Below, one piece after another: positions 12,410 to 25,666 of a stretch of 64,000 nt of DNA (positions within the stretch are counted from its first letter, which is position 1; every line of letters starts with the position of its first letter). The notes under the pieces were generated by a model. That model was not told where the DNA came from. It did not search any database and saw only the letters and a list, made by a program, of their open reading frames with translations. Both the position numbers and the translations under genes were made by a program. Source of the stretch: Symsagittifera roscoffensis (Eukaryota > Xenacoelomorpha > Acoela > Convolutidae); NCBI RefSeq assembly GCF_963678635.1, contig NC_087062.1, positions 21,565,789 through 21,629,788 of the forward strand, read 5' to 3'.

Positions 12410-14535
12410 GCAAGGGAATCTAGTTCCTTGATTCTCCAACATCTAAAAACTTCTAACAGAACGCTTTTAAAAAAAAATGATTCAAAAAAGGTAATCAATT
12501 TGTAAACTTTAACAAAAGATTAATTTACGAAATTTATTAAGCAAAAAACTTTATAGTTCTACCTAACTTTCTAATTGAAAAAAAAAATGAAGCTAACCAG
12601 AAAAAATTTTTATTGTGCGGCTAAGTGAAATTTTTCATGTTAATTTTCTAATGATTGAGAGACATCAGCTAAAGTATCAATTTGCTTCGAAGTTTTTGGC
12701 AAACTCAAAATTATTTTCTCTCAAACTTTTTCCACATCAAATTTTTTTGTTTTCTATCCAAAATATTGAAATCTAGATCCTGAAAAAAAATTCCGATTTT
12801 GCTTTATGTATCATCTTCGAAAGCCTGGGCTTACTTCACAAAATGTATCCTCAAAACATCTGAAACTTCCTATAAATTTACCTAATAAATCAAATGATTT
12901 ACAAATTTTTTGATGGATTACATATAAATATAAATATTTGAGACTTTATATGTTGGATTGTTTCTCAAGATATAATTTATAAACTAAAATTTAGTGACAA
13001 TATCTCGAAACAGTTAATGAATTAAATTGAGTTTCTATCCCATTTTAGTATTTTCTCAGTTTCTGCTTCATCTTCTATCATCCAACTTAACCCAATTTGA
13101 ACAAAATTTTATTGGAAAAATGAGTTTTAGATAGAAAAGTCTATCAGTTTAACGAACGTTCAATAATCCGAAGCAGAATTTTTACCATGAATCCTTTGCT
13201 AAAAATCTTCAAATGATTTTCTCAACCTGATAACCGTATGTTGCTGTTTCAACTCCTAATATCTATATCGAGGTAAAACTTTGGTTGAGAATGATGTATA
13301 TTACCATCTTGATATTTTCAAAGGCTAGCAAAAACATATTTTTTTCATCTTTTGAGGTCAGTTTTCATTTTTTTTTTGAAATCGTCAAAAAGACAGTAGA
13401 CAAACATAACTCTTAATAAATCAACCCCCTTATCTGCTTAAAAATGCACTACTCTATGAACACTTTTACAAGCACTAAACAAGGAAAAATTTAAAATAGT
13501 AACTAGGCAAAACCATTCTTTTAGTCGTTTTTATAAATATCTACTTTTTTAACGTTTTACTAACGAATACTTAACCACTCATTAGTGTATATTAGGCACT
13601 ATTACTACAAACTTATCGCAACAAAATCTCCGCAAACTTGCAATCAATGGAGATTTTTTTGTAGATTATAGATTCTCGGATCGATTTCTGTTAAAAGTTT
13701 CTTGACAATTTGAACTCGGTTGTTGCTGGTTTTACCATCATCCAGAACCTTTGGATAAAAAAAGAAAAATTAATCAATTCTTTGCGAAAATTTCCATTTT
13801 TAATCTTTTATTTTTGTTATTAACTGATTTTTTGTCCAGTTTAGGTAGAATTTTACCTGATAATCTCAATTCAAATGAAAATAGGAGCAATGTTCATTGG
13901 AAATTTCAGATCAAATTCCATGATTCAACTCCTCCTCAATTTTTTCTCAATGATTAAACAAAACTTGTACAAAAATTACAAATTCTCAGAAGTTTCTCAC
14001 GTTAAAAACAAAACAACATTATTTTCATGATTTTTCCGTAGAAACTCTCTATGTTTTTAAGGTCGTTTTTGCTTTCTCATTCAAATATGTTTGCGCTATT
14101 GAGCTCACTTTGCATGAATTTTTCAAGAGTTTTGAATTTAGTCAGAACTGGGGAATTTTGGAGGAAAATAGTATCAATTGAACAAACAATTTGCTGGCAG
14201 AGAGAAACGTAGAATTGATAACGTCTCAGTCTCATTATTACTATGTAATTTGTAATGTTTTCCTCGTTCGGTTGCTTCAAAAAAATTTTGAAACAAAGAT
14301 GGAAATTTTGCTATCATAAAACATAACTTTTCTCGCGAAATAGTTTTTAAATCGCTTTTTATTCTTGATTTTAGTCGAAATTTTCTCAAAGTTATCGAAG
14401 TGAGCAAGAATCAGTGTTAGTTAAAGCATTTAAAAGCACGTGTAAAAACTGAGATATAAAGGTGTATTTTTACGCTGAGTATTTAGAACAAATTAAGAGC
14501 AGCTTCAATGACTATAATTTGAAAACCTTCGGAAG

Positions 14536-14544
14536 TATAAATAC
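14536..14544 (+). promoter_or_regulatory. TATA-like box in unit 2 of the 2.15 kb array
   Basis: The same TATAAATAC lies 76 bases before ATG 14612, with the same donor-like aaaag/gtaatc. Conservation may simply reflect recent duplication. Confidence 0.3.
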
Positions 14545-16139
14545 GCAAGGGAATCTAGTTCCTTGATTCTCCAACATCTAAAAACTTCTAACAGAACGCT
14601 TTTAAAGAAAAATGATTCAAAAAAGGTAATCAATATGTAAACTTTAACAAAAGAATAATTTTGCGAAATTTATTAAGCAAAAAACTTTACAGTTCTACCT
14701 AACTTTCTAATTGAAAAAAAATTGAAGCTAACCAGAACAAAATTTTTATTGTGCGGCTAAGTGAAACTTTTCATGTTAATTTTCATATGATTGAGAGACA
14801 TCAGCTAAAGTATCAATTTGCGTAGAAGTTTTTGGCAAACTCAAAATTAATTTCTCTCAAACTTTTTTCACATCAATTTTTTTGTTTTCTATCCAAAATA
14901 ATGAAATCTAGATCCTGAAAAAAAATTCCGATTTTGCTTCATGTATCATCTTCGAAAGCCTGGGCTTACTTCACAAAATGTATCCTCAAAACATCTGAAT
15001 TTTCCTATAAAGTTACCTAATAAATCAAATGACTTACAAATTTTTTAATGGATTACATATAAATATAAATCTTTGAGACTTTATATGTTGGATTGTTTCT
15101 CAAGATATAATTTATAAACTAAAATTTAGTGACAATATCTCGCAACAGTTAATGAATTAATTTGAGTTTCTATCCCATTTTAGTTTTTTCTCAGTTTCTG
15201 TTTCATCTTCTATCATCCAACTTCCCCCAATTTGAACAAAATTTTAGTGGAAAAATGAGTTTTAGATGGAAAAATCTATCAGTTTAACGAACGTTCAATA
15301 ATCCGAAGCAGAATTTTTACCATGAATCCTTTGCTAAAAATCTTCAAATGATTTTCTCAACCTGATAACCGTATGTTGCTGTTTCAACTCCTAATATCTA
15401 TATCGAAGTAAAACTTTGGTTGAGAATGATGTATATTACTATCTTGATATTTTCAAAGGCTAGCAAAAACATATTATTTTCATCTTTTGAGGTCAGTTTT
15501 CATTTTTTTCTGAAATCGTCAAAAAGACAGTAGACAACCATAACTCTTAATAATATCAACCTCCTTATCTGCTTAAAAATGCACTACTCTATGAACACTT
15601 TTACAAGCACTAAACAAGGAAAACTTTAAAATAGTAACTAAGGCAAAACCATTCTTTTAGTCGTTTTATATATCTACATTTTTAGCGTTTTACTAACGAA
15701 TACTTAACCACTCATTAGCGTATTTTAGGCACTTTTACTACAAACTTATCGCAACAAAATCTCCGCAAACTTGCAATCAATGGAGATTTTTTTGTAGATT
15801 ATAGACTCTCGGATCGATTTCTATTAAAATTTCTTGACAATTTGAACTCGGTTGTTGCTGGTTTTAGCATCAACCAGAACCTTTGGATAAAAAAATAATT
15901 GACGGATCAAGAATTGTGATGAAAAAACTGTATAGCTTTTAATAGAATTTTCAAAATTATCACATTTGTTTAGACTTTTCAGATTCACTAAAATTTTTTA
16001 TTCATAGTAAATTCTCCTATGTTTTACACAAAAAAAATAAGTTCACCTTCTCTTGGAGTTTGTTTCGAGACTGCTCAGAGTCTTTTCCATATTTAACAAT
16101 ATGCTGACAAGAAGAATGCTTCTTCTTAATATTATTAGT

Positions 16140-17160
16140 GAGTTCCTCGTTACTACTCGCAGCGGCTAACGTTTTTTGCATGTCAAAATCAGAAGCATTA
16201 GATGGAGCATGTTAACATCCTTCCCTTAACTAGACTAAATTAGAAAAGACGTATGCCTCACTGGGGCTAAATGTTTTTGCATGTCAAATAAAGAAGCATT
16301 AGAAGAATCACGTTAACGTTTTTCCCTTAACTGGAATAAGTTTAAAAATAAACGTTCAACTCGCAGCGGCTAATATTTTTTTTGCATTTCAAACACAGAA
16401 GCGTCACCCCAATCAAACTAACATCCTCCCTCTGAAAGAGCCTAAATTTAAGTAAACGTATGTCTCACAGTTTTTTTTGCAAGTCAGATAAATGTTTTTT
16501 TTTGCAAGTCAAATACAGGAGCATTAGACAAACCAAGTTAACATGCTCGCCTTAACTAGACTAAGTTGTGAAAGATGTATACTCCACAGCGGCTAAAGTT
16601 TTTGCATGTCAAATACAGAAGCATTAGACTAATCAAGTTAACATCGTTCCCCTTAATTAGAATAAGTTAGAAAAAAGCTTATGCCTCACAGCGGCTTGCG
16701 TTTTTCGCATGTCAGATACAGAAGAGTGAGAAGAAACAAGTCAACATCCTCACCTCGCCTAACTAGACTAAGTTAAAGAGCTAAAGCCTCATTGGGAGCT
16801 TGTATTTTTCTTAGGTCGAAAACAGAACCATTAGGTGGATCAAATTTACATCCTCCCCCTATCTAAGCCAAATTAAGTGTCTTCTGCCACTCTGTGGCTA
16901 ACATTTTTTTGTATCAAATATAGAAGAATGAGACGGATCGAGTTAACGTCCTCCCCCCTAACTAGACCAATTTTGAAGAAAAAAATATATTCCTCAGATA
17001 ACGTTAATCTGAGTTCCAAATGGGGAGGGGAGGATCTCGTGTTTTGTTTTATTCTTGTTAATGGAAAAATGTTTATTTGATCCGTGTACAGTTAACATTT
17101 TTTGCACGGAAGTCTTAGACAAATCAGGTTAAAATTTTTCCTCTGACAACAATATAGTGA
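16140..17160. repeat. Satellite, ~100-bp monomers (diverged right block)
   Basis: About ten monomers of the 7381-10130 family carry cagaagcattaga, gttaacatcctcc and aactagactaagtt. They are more diverged from each other, and the three-monomer order is not clear. Confidence 0.8.
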
Positions 17161-17967
17161 ACACGAGACCCTACCCTTCCAACTTTGATTTCAGAATAAA
17201 TGGGCGGTTTGAGCAGTTTTCCAGCAACTTTTGAGTGGTTTGAGCGGTTTGGGCGAATTGGTAGATTTTTTTTGGAAAAACCGCTCAAACCGCTCAAATT
17301 TTGCTCAAAAAACCGCTCAAAAACCGCTCATTTCTTGCGGTGATTTTTGAACGGTTTTTCAAGCAAGACTTGAGCGGTTTTTAACCGGTTTTTGAGCGGT
17401 TTTTGAGCGGTCTTATAAAGAAAATCGATTGAATCCAACAAAAAGGCCTGGAAAGTAATTTGACGCTAAGATGCATTTGAAATACTACCCGGGTTGACCT
17501 CCATAAACTGAAAATGCTTATATTACATTTCCCCACACCGAAAACGCTTATCTTACAATTTCCTACATCAAATGTAAGGAAAATTGATAATCATACACTT
17601 TTCATACAATTTCAAAAAACCATTGAAAAAAGATTCAATATAGTTTCTCCGGCTATTTGAACCAAATAAAACGGTCTGGTATTTAAAAAAAACTACGTTT
17701 AATTTTTTGGAAAAAAATGGTTATCCTACAATTTCCATATATGAAAAAGGTATGATAACCATTTTTTCATGAAAGCAAAGATCTTCAGAAACTTGTCTAA
17801 ACTTGTTTATAGACAAATTTAAATTATTTAAGAGTACTTTTGCTCAATTTAAAGCACATTGCTCATCAAAAACAAAAATTTAGTTTGAAGCTAATAAAAT
17901 GGTTTTCATACAATTTCCATATATGAAAATTGTGTGATAACCATTTTTTCATATCAGGCACGAGGTT

Positions 17968-18040
17968 TGTATGTATGTTTGTATGTATGTATGTATGTGT
18001 GTATAGATGTATGTACGTATCTTTGTATATATCTATGAAC
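17968..18040 (+). repeat. (GTAT)n microsatellite
   Basis: gtatgtatgtttgtatgtat continues as imperfect GTAT. Equivalent tracts lie near 19021-19085, 21675-21745 and 24104-24180, with different unit counts. Confidence 0.85.
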
Positions 18041-19607
18041 AATTTTTTTATATATATCAAAAAACGCTCAAAAAACCGCTCAAGATTTGAGCGGTTTGAC
18101 GGTTTTGTAAGACAATTACGCTCAAAATCTTGCCTCTAAATTAGCGGTTTGAGCGGTTTTTGAACGGTTTATCTAAAAAGAAAAGGGGAAGGTTTGAACG
18201 GTTTTGAGCGGTTTATTTAAAAAAACTGCTCAAAAAACTTTGATTTCAGAATATATGGGCGGTTTGAGCAGTTTTCCAGCAACTTTTGAGTGGTTTGAGC
18301 GGTTTGGGCTGTTTGGTCAATTTTTTTTGGAAAAACCGCTCAAACCGCTCAAATCTTGCTCAAAAAACCGCTCAAAAACCGCTCATTTCTTGCGGTGATT
18401 TTCGAACGGTTTTTCAAGCAAGACTTGAGCGGTTTTTAACCGGTTTTTGAGCGGTTTTTGAATGGTCTTTTAAAGAAATTCGATTGAAACCAACAAAAAG
18501 GCCTGGAAAGTAATTTGACGCTAAGATGCAGTTGAAATACTACCCGGGTTGACCTCCATAAACTGAAAATGCTGATCTTAAATTTCCCCACACCGAAAAT
18601 GCTTATCTTACAATTTCCTACATCAAATGTAAGGAAAATTGATAATCATACACTTTTCATACAATTTCAAAAAACCATTGAAAAAAGATTCAATATAGTT
18701 TCTCCGGCTATTTGAACCAAATAAAACGGTCTGGTATTTAAAAAAAACTACGTTTAATTTTTTGGAAAAAAATGGTTATCCTACAATTTCCATATATGAA
18801 AAAGGTATGATAACCATTTTTTTTATGAAAGCAAAGATCTTCAGAATTTTGTCAAAACTTTTTTATAAACAAATTTAAATTATTTAAGAGTACTTTTGCT
18901 CAATTTAAAGCACATTGCTCATCAAAAACAAAAATTTAGTTTGAAGCTAATAAAATGGTTTTCATACAATTTCCATATATGAAAATTGTGTGATAACTAT
19001 TTTTTCATATCAGGCAAGAGGTTTGTATGTATGTTTGTATGTATGTATGTATGTATGTGTGTATAGATGTATGTACGTATCTTTGTATATATCTATGAAC
19101 GATTTTTTTATATATATCAAAAAACGCTCAAAAAACCGCTCAAGATTTGAGCGGTTTGACGGTTTTGTTAGACAATTACGCTCAAAATCTTGCCTCTAAA
19201 TTAGCGGTTTGAGCGGTTTTTGAACGGTTTATCTAAAAAGAAAAGGGGAAGGTTTGAACGGTTTTGAGCGGTTTATTTAAAATAACTGCTCAAAAACCGC
19301 GCAAGATTTGAACGGTTTTTGAGCGGTTTATCTAAAAAAATACTCAAAAACTGCGCAAGATTTGAGCGGTTTTTGAGCGGTTTTTTCTAGATAAACCGCT
19401 CAAAAACCGCTCAAATCTTGCGCGGTTTTTGAGCATTTTTTTAGATAAACTGCTCAAAAACCGTTCAAGCGCTGCGTTGAAATTGCTCGATTCAGAATGG
19501 CTAGAATTTTTCAGCTTTGAACGCAATTAAAATATTTTACGGGGAATGCTGCTAACTTGGATCAATTTTAGTAAAACGGCTATAATAGCTAAAAAAACGG
19601 CTCGTAT

Positions 19608-20139
19608 CAGGGCGAAGCCCTGAATGTTCCGACTGCCTTTTAAGGTTTATGTAGCAGTAATAACATTAAAAAATTTAAAAAATTAAATGTAATAAAATAA
19701 AATGAAATTTTTTTTTTCTAAAATTTGAAATTTTTTATGAAAATCATCCCCCCACACGCCATATAAAGTACAAAAATATAGATTTCGCTCCTTGTAACAA
19801 ATCAATTATGACTAATAAGCTTCTTTCAACCAATTTGGAACAATTTCCAAGACGGATTAACTCTCCGCTTACGCGTTAATAGCGCGAAATAAATCGCGCG
19901 TTAATTGTCCCAAATTGGCCAAAATGGCAATCTTTAAACCCCCATAACTTTACGAAAAATGATCACAAGTGAAATATCATTTCAAACTTGAGCTCATGAC
20001 AACAATACCTTTCGCTTGTTATAGAAAAAATTCCCGTCAAAAATGGCTAGTTAAAAAGTCGAAATTTGTCTGAAGAAAAAAAAAACCCACCCGAGCACAA
20101 ATATTCCGTTACTTTCGTATCGAAAAACGGACCAATAAT
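19608..20139 (-). repeat. Dispersed ~530-bp repeat, copy 1
   Basis: One end has the hairpin CAGGGCGAAGCCCTG (19618-19632). The middle has a near-palindrome around ttaatagcgcgaaat-atcgcgcgttaa. The other end is acccacccgagcac, then cgtatcgaaaaacgg. An independent copy lies in intron 1 of the kinase gene in opposite orientation, which shows this is a unit separate from the surrounding array. I see no coding capacity. Strand is arbitrary and set opposite to the intron copy. Confidence 0.75.
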
Positions 20140-20242
20140 GACACACCATTGTGAAAGGCAGACTAAGCATCCGTGAGCACTTTGCTATTTAGGAAATCAT
20201 AAGAACTGATATGAAAAAAAAACTCTTAAAATTTTACCCAAA

Positions 20243-20470
20243 CTAATGCAACAAACATGCAAACACCATTTTATTAAAGCAAGCTATGACGTTTGGAAAA
20301 TAGATACATCCATAGCTCAACAGAACGAAAAAACGCTCTGAAAGTGTTTGCACCATATCTTTGAGAACCGAATTATATGAATCAATGCGAATTGTTTTTC
20401 TTAGCATTTGCGGTCTATGGATGTCCCAGCCCGAATGGTACTGCGAGAACTTAGCTCTGTTTTCGTACAA
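20243..20470 (-). CDS. Unknown 75-codon reading frame, copy 1
   Basis: A frame ending LSYGCIYFPNVIACFNKMVF is kept in three array copies. The furthest upstream initiator is TTG; the first in-frame ATG is 22 codons in, so this may be an internal or terminal exon rather than a complete gene. Between copies 1 and 2 the only change is synonymous. Against copy 3 there are four synonymous and three amino-acid changes, one in-frame codon loss, and a stop changed from TAG to TAA. I do not recognise the protein. It could still be chance in a young duplication. Confidence 0.3.
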   Translation of the reverse strand: MYENRAKFSQYHSGWDIHRPQMLRKTIRIDSYNSVLKDMVQTLSERFFVLLSYGCIYFPNVIACFNKMVFACLLH

Positions 20471-22320
20471 ACATAGTTCGGTTTATTAGTCAGATGATTC
20501 AGTTGTCGGTTTAATTTTTTGTTAGCTCTGGTTTTACTCATAATATGAAAAAGTAGGGCTGACCAGGTATATGCTTGCGTTCATTATTCAAATTGACAAT
20601 TGAATTATTGTGTTTGAGTAATTGTTTTCATTAAAGTCAGTGAACTATTACGATTAACGCTTAACAATAACATAATAACTGAAAAAAGTCTGCAGGACCA
20701 AAACTTTCAATTGCAATGAGCAAACAAAGACTGCTACTCACTCCCTTTCTTATTTGGGCGGTTTGGTCGATTTTTTTTTTGGAAAAACCGCTCAAACCGC
20801 TCATATCTTGCTCAAAAAAACGCTCAACAACCGCTCAAATTCTTGCGGTGATTTTTGAACGGTTTTTCAAGCAAGATTTGAGCGGTTTTTAACCGGTTTT
20901 TGAGCGGTCTTAGAAAGAAAACCGATTAAAACCAACAAAAGGCCTGGAAAGTAATGTGACGCTAAGATGTGAGCAAAGTCTGCAGGACCAAAACTTTCAA
21001 TTGCAATGAGCAAACAAAGACTGCTACTCACTCCCTTTCTTATTTGGGCGGTTTGGTCGATTTTTTTTGGAAAAACCGCTCAAACCGCTCATATCTTGCT
21101 CAAAAAAACGCTCAACAACCGCTCAAATTCTTGCGGTGATTTTTGAACGGTTTTTCAAGCAAGATTTGAGCGGTTTTTAACCGGTTTTTGAGCGGTCTTA
21201 GAAAGAAAACCGATTAAAACCAACAAAAAGGCCTGGAAAGTAATGTGACGCTAAAAAATACTACCCGGGTTGACCTCCATAAACTGAAAATGCTTATCTT
21301 ACATTTCCCCACACCGAAAATGCTTATCTTACAATTTCCTACATCAAATGTATGGAAAATTGATATTCATACAATTTTCATCTGTCTGGTAAAAAAAAAC
21401 TACGTTTAATTTTTTTGGAAAAAAATGGTTATCCTACAGTTTCCATATATGAAACATGTATGATAACCATTTTTTCATGAAAGGCAAGATCTTCAGAAAC
21501 TTGTCAAAACTTGTTTATAAACAAATTTAAATTATTTAAGAGTACTTTTGCTCAATTTAAAGCACATTGCTCATCAAAAACAAAAATTTAGTTTGAAGCT
21601 AATAAAATGGTTTTCATACAATTTCCATATATGAAAATTGTGTGATAACCATTTTTTCATATCAGGCAAGAGATTTGTTTGTATGTTTGTATGTATGTAT
21701 GTATGTATGTGTGTATAGATGTATGTACGTATCTTTGTATATATCTCTGAACGATTTTTTTATATATATCAAAAAACGCTCAAAAAACCGCTGAAGATTT
21801 GAGCGGTTTGACGTTTTTTTTTAGACAATTGCGCTCAAAATCTTGCTTCTAAATAAGCGGTTTGAGCGATTTTTGAACAGTTTATCTGAAAACAAAAGGG
21901 GAAGGTTTGAACGGTTTTGAGCGGTTTATTTAAAAAAACTGCTCAAAAACCGCGCAAGATTTGAACGGTTTTTGAGCGGTTTATCTAGAAAAAACCGCTC
22001 AAATCTTGCGCGGTTTTTAGATAAACCGCTCAAAACCGTTCAAATCTTGCGAGGTTTTTGAGCGTTTTTTTTTAGATAAACCGCTCAAAAACCGTTCATA
22101 TCTTGCGCAGTTTTTGAGCTTTTTTTTAGATAAACCGCTCCAACCGCTCAAATCTAGCTTCAATTTAGGTGAAAAATCTCGACTCGGGCAGCGCTGCGTT
22201 GAAATTGCTCGATTCAGAATGGCTAGAAATTTTCAGCTTTGAACGCAATTAAAATACTTTACGGGGAATGCTGCTAACTTGGATCATTTTTAGTAAAACG
22301 GCTAAAATAGCTAACAAGAC

Positions 22321-22850
22321 GGCTCGTATCAGGGCGAAGCCCTGAATGTTCCGACTGCCTTTTAAGGTTTATGTAGCAGTAACAACATTAAAAAATTAAA
22401 TGTTATAAAATAAAATGAAAATTTTTTTTTCTAATATTTGAAATTTTTTATGAAAATCATCCCCCCACACGCCATATAAAGTACGAAAAAATAAATTTCG
22501 CTCCTTGTAACAAATCAATTATGACTAATAAGCTTCTTTCAACCAATTTGGAACAATTTCCAAGACGGATTAACTCTCCGCTTACGCGTTAATAGCGCGA
22601 AATATATCGCGCGTTAATTGTCCCAAATTGGCCAAAATGGCAATCTTTAAACCCCCATAACTTTACAAAAAATGATCACAAGTGAAATATCAATTCAAAC
22701 TTGAGCTCATGACAACAATAGCTTTCGAATGTTATAAAAAAATTTCCCTCACAAATGGCTAGTTAAAAAGTCGAAATTTGTCTGAAGAAAAAAAAACCCA
22801 CCCGAGCACAAATATTCCGTTACTTTCGTATCGAAAAACGGAATAATAAT
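22321..22850 (-). repeat. Dispersed ~530-bp repeat, copy 2
   Basis: Same unit as 19608-20139, with the CAGGGCGAAGCCCTG hairpin intact and the gcgcgaaatatatcgcgc palindrome at about 22588-22616. Confidence 0.75.
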
Positions 22851-22952
22851 GACACACCCTTGTGAAAGGCAGACTAAGCATCCGTGAGCACTTTGCTATT
22901 TAGGAAATCATAAGAACTGATATGAAAAAAAACTCTTAAAATTTTACCCAAA

Positions 22953-23180
22953 CTAATGCAACAAACATGCAAACACCATTTTATTAAAGCAAGCTATAAC
23001 GTTTGGAAAATAGATACATCCATAGCTCAACAGAACGAAAAAACGCTCTGAAAGTGTTTGCACCATATCTTTGAGAACCGAATTATATGAATCAATGCGA
23101 ATTGTTTTTCTTAGCATTTGCGGTCTATGGATGTCCCAGCCCGAATGGTACTGCGAGAACTTAGCTCTGTTTTCGTACAA
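22953..23180 (-). CDS. Unknown 75-codon reading frame, copy 2
   Basis: The protein is identical to that at 20243-20470. The one base difference between them is a silent change in a Val codon. The start is TTG, as in copy 1. Confidence 0.3.
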   Translation of the reverse strand: MYENRAKFSQYHSGWDIHRPQMLRKTIRIDSYNSVLKDMVQTLSERFFVLLSYGCIYFPNVIACFNKMVFACLLH

Positions 23181-24806
23181 ACATAGTTCGGTTTATTAGT
23201 CAGATGATTCAGTTGTCGGTTTAATTTTTTGTTAGCTCTGGTTTTAGTCATAATATGAAAAAGTAGGGCTGACCAGGTATATGCTTGCGTTCATTATTCA
23301 AATTGACAATTGAATTATTGTGTTTGAGTAATTGTTTTCATTAAAGTCAGTGAACTATTACGATTAACGCTTAACAATAACATAATAACTGAAAAAAGTC
23401 TGCAGGACCAAAACTTTCAATTGCAATGAGCAAACAAAGACTGCTACTCACTCCCTTTCTTATTTGGGCGGTTTGGTCGATTTTTTTTGGAAAAACCGCT
23501 CAAACCGCTCATATCTTGCTCAAAAAACCGCTCAAAAACCGCTCAAATTCTTGCGGTGATTTTTGAACGGTTTTTCAAGCAAGATTTGAGCGGTTTTTAA
23601 CCGGTTTTTGAGCGGTCTTAGAAAGAAAACCGATTAAAACCAACAAAAAGGCCTGGAAAGTAATGTGACGCTAAGATGCACCTGAAATACTACCCGGGTT
23701 GACCTCCATAAACTGAAAATGCTTATCTTACATTTCCCCACACCGAAAATGCTTATCTTACAATTTCCTACATCAAATGTATGGAAAATTGATATTCATA
23801 CAATTTTCATCTGTCTGGTAAAAAAAAACTACATTTAATTTTTTTGGAAAAAAATGGTTATCCTACAATTTCCATATATGAAAAATGTATGATAACCATT
23901 TTTTCATGAAAGGCAAGATCTTCAGAAACTTGTCAAAACTTGTTTATAAACAAATTTAAATTATTTAAGAGTACTTTTGCTCAATTTAAAGCACATTGCT
24001 CATCAAAAACAAAAATTTAGTTTGAAGCTAATAAAATGGTTTTCATACAATTTCCATATATGAAAATTGTGTGATAACTATTTTTTCATATCAGGCAAGA
24101 GGTTTGTATGTATGTTTGTATGTATGTATGTATGTATGTATGTGTGTATAGATGTATGTACGTATCTTTGTATATATCTATGAACGATTTTTTTATATAT
24201 ATCAAAAAACGCTCAAAAAACCGCTCAAGATTTGAGCGGTTTGACGTTTTTTTTTAGACAATTACGCTCAAAATCTTGCCTCTAAATGAGCGGTTTGAGC
24301 GATTTTTGAACGGTTTATCTGAAAACAAAAGGGGAAGGTTTGAACGGTTTTGAGCGGTTTATTTAAAAAAACTGCTCAAAAACCGCTCAAGATTTGAACG
24401 GTTTTTGAGCGGTTTATCTAAAAAAATGCTCGAAAACCGCGAAAGATTTGAGCGGTTTTTGAGCGGTTTATCTAGAAAAAACCGCTCAAATCTTGCGCGG
24501 TTTTTAGATAAACCGCTCAAAACCGTTGAAATCTTGCGAGGTTTTTGAGCGTTTTTTTTAGATAAACCGCTCAAAAACCGTTCATATCTTGCGCAGTTTT
24601 TGAGCTTTTTTTTAGATAAACCGCTCCAACCGCTCAAATCTAGCTTCAATTTAGGTGAAAAATCTCGACTCGGGCAGCGCTGCGTTGAAATTGGTCGATT
24701 CAGAATGGCTAGAAATTTTCAGCTTTGAACGCAATTAAAATACTTTACGGGGAATGCTGCTAACTTGCATCATTTTTAGTAAAACGGCTATAATAGCTAA
24801 CAAGAC

Positions 24807-25335
24807 GGCTCGTATCAGGGCGAAGCCTTGAATGTTCCGACTGCCTTTTAAGGTTTATGTAGCAGTAACAACATTAAAAAATTACATGTTATAAAATAAA
24901 ATGAAAATTTTTTTTTCTAATATTTGAAATTTTTTATGAAAATCATCCCCCCACACGCCATATAAAGTACGAAAAAATAGATTTCGCTCCTTGTAACAAA
25001 TCAATTATGGCAAATAAGCTTCTTTCAACCATTTTGGAACAATTTTAGGACGGATTAACTTTCCGCTTACGCGTTAATAGCGCGAAATATATCGCGCGTT
25101 AATTGTCCCAAATTGGCCAAAATGGCAATCTTTAAACCCCCATAACTTTTTGAAAAATGATCACAGGTGAAATATCATTTCAAATTTGAGCTCATGACAA
25201 CAATACCTTTCGAATGATATAAAAAAATTTCCGTCAAAAATGGCTTGTTAAAAAGTCGAAATTTGTCTGAAGAAAAAAAAACCCACCCGAGCACAAATAT
25301 TCCGTTACTTTCGTATCGAAAAACGGAACAATAAT
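24807..25335 (-). repeat. Dispersed ~530-bp repeat, copy 3
   Basis: Same unit. The hairpin carries one mismatch (gggcgaagccttg). Confidence 0.75.
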
Positions 25336-25441
25336 GACACACCATTGTGAAAGGCAGACTAAGCATCCGTGAGCACTTTACTATTTAGGAAATCATAAGA
25401 ACTGATATGAAAAAAAAAACCTTTTTAAAATTTTACCCAAA

Positions 25442-25666
25442 TTAATTCAACAAACATGCAAACACCATTTTATTAAAGCAAGCTATGTTTGAAAAGTAGA
25501 TACATCCATAGCTCAACAGAACGAAAAAACGCTCTGAAAGTGTTTGCACCATATCTTTGAGAACCGAATTGTACGAATCAATGCGAATTGTTTTTCTTAG
25601 CATTTGCGGCCTATGGATGTCCCAGCCCGAATGGTGCTGCGAGAACTTAGCTCTGTTTTCGTACAA
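25442..25666 (-). CDS. Unknown 74-codon reading frame, copy 3
   Basis: The most diverged copy. It differs from copies 1 and 2 by Tyr to His, Pro to Ser, loss of one Val codon and a final His to Asn. The frame and stop position are kept despite non-triplet indels in flanking sequence. The protein is not recognised. Confidence 0.3.
   Translation of the reverse strand: MYENRAKFSQHHSGWDIHRPQMLRKTIRIDSYNSVLKDMVQTLSERFFVLLSYGCIYFSNIACFNKMVFACLLN

Larger units (their letters stand above)
11176..15921. repeat. Tandem array of a ~2.15 kb unit (2.2 copies)
   Basis: Unit starts at 11176, 13346 and 15481 all read catcttttgaggtcagtttt. The first two units are 2170 and 2135 bp. The third stops after about 440 bp at gacggatcaagaattgtgatga. 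The copies differ by scattered substitutions and small indels, including about 50 bases missing from copy two near 13762. I find no supported protein gene inside. Confidence 0.9.

Noticed and set aside
11948-14280. 65- and 67-codon - strand frames in both 2.15 kb units
   Set aside because: Differences are mostly amino-acid changing, the start is TTG, and no family is recognised. The 6-base indel keeps the frame but could be chance.
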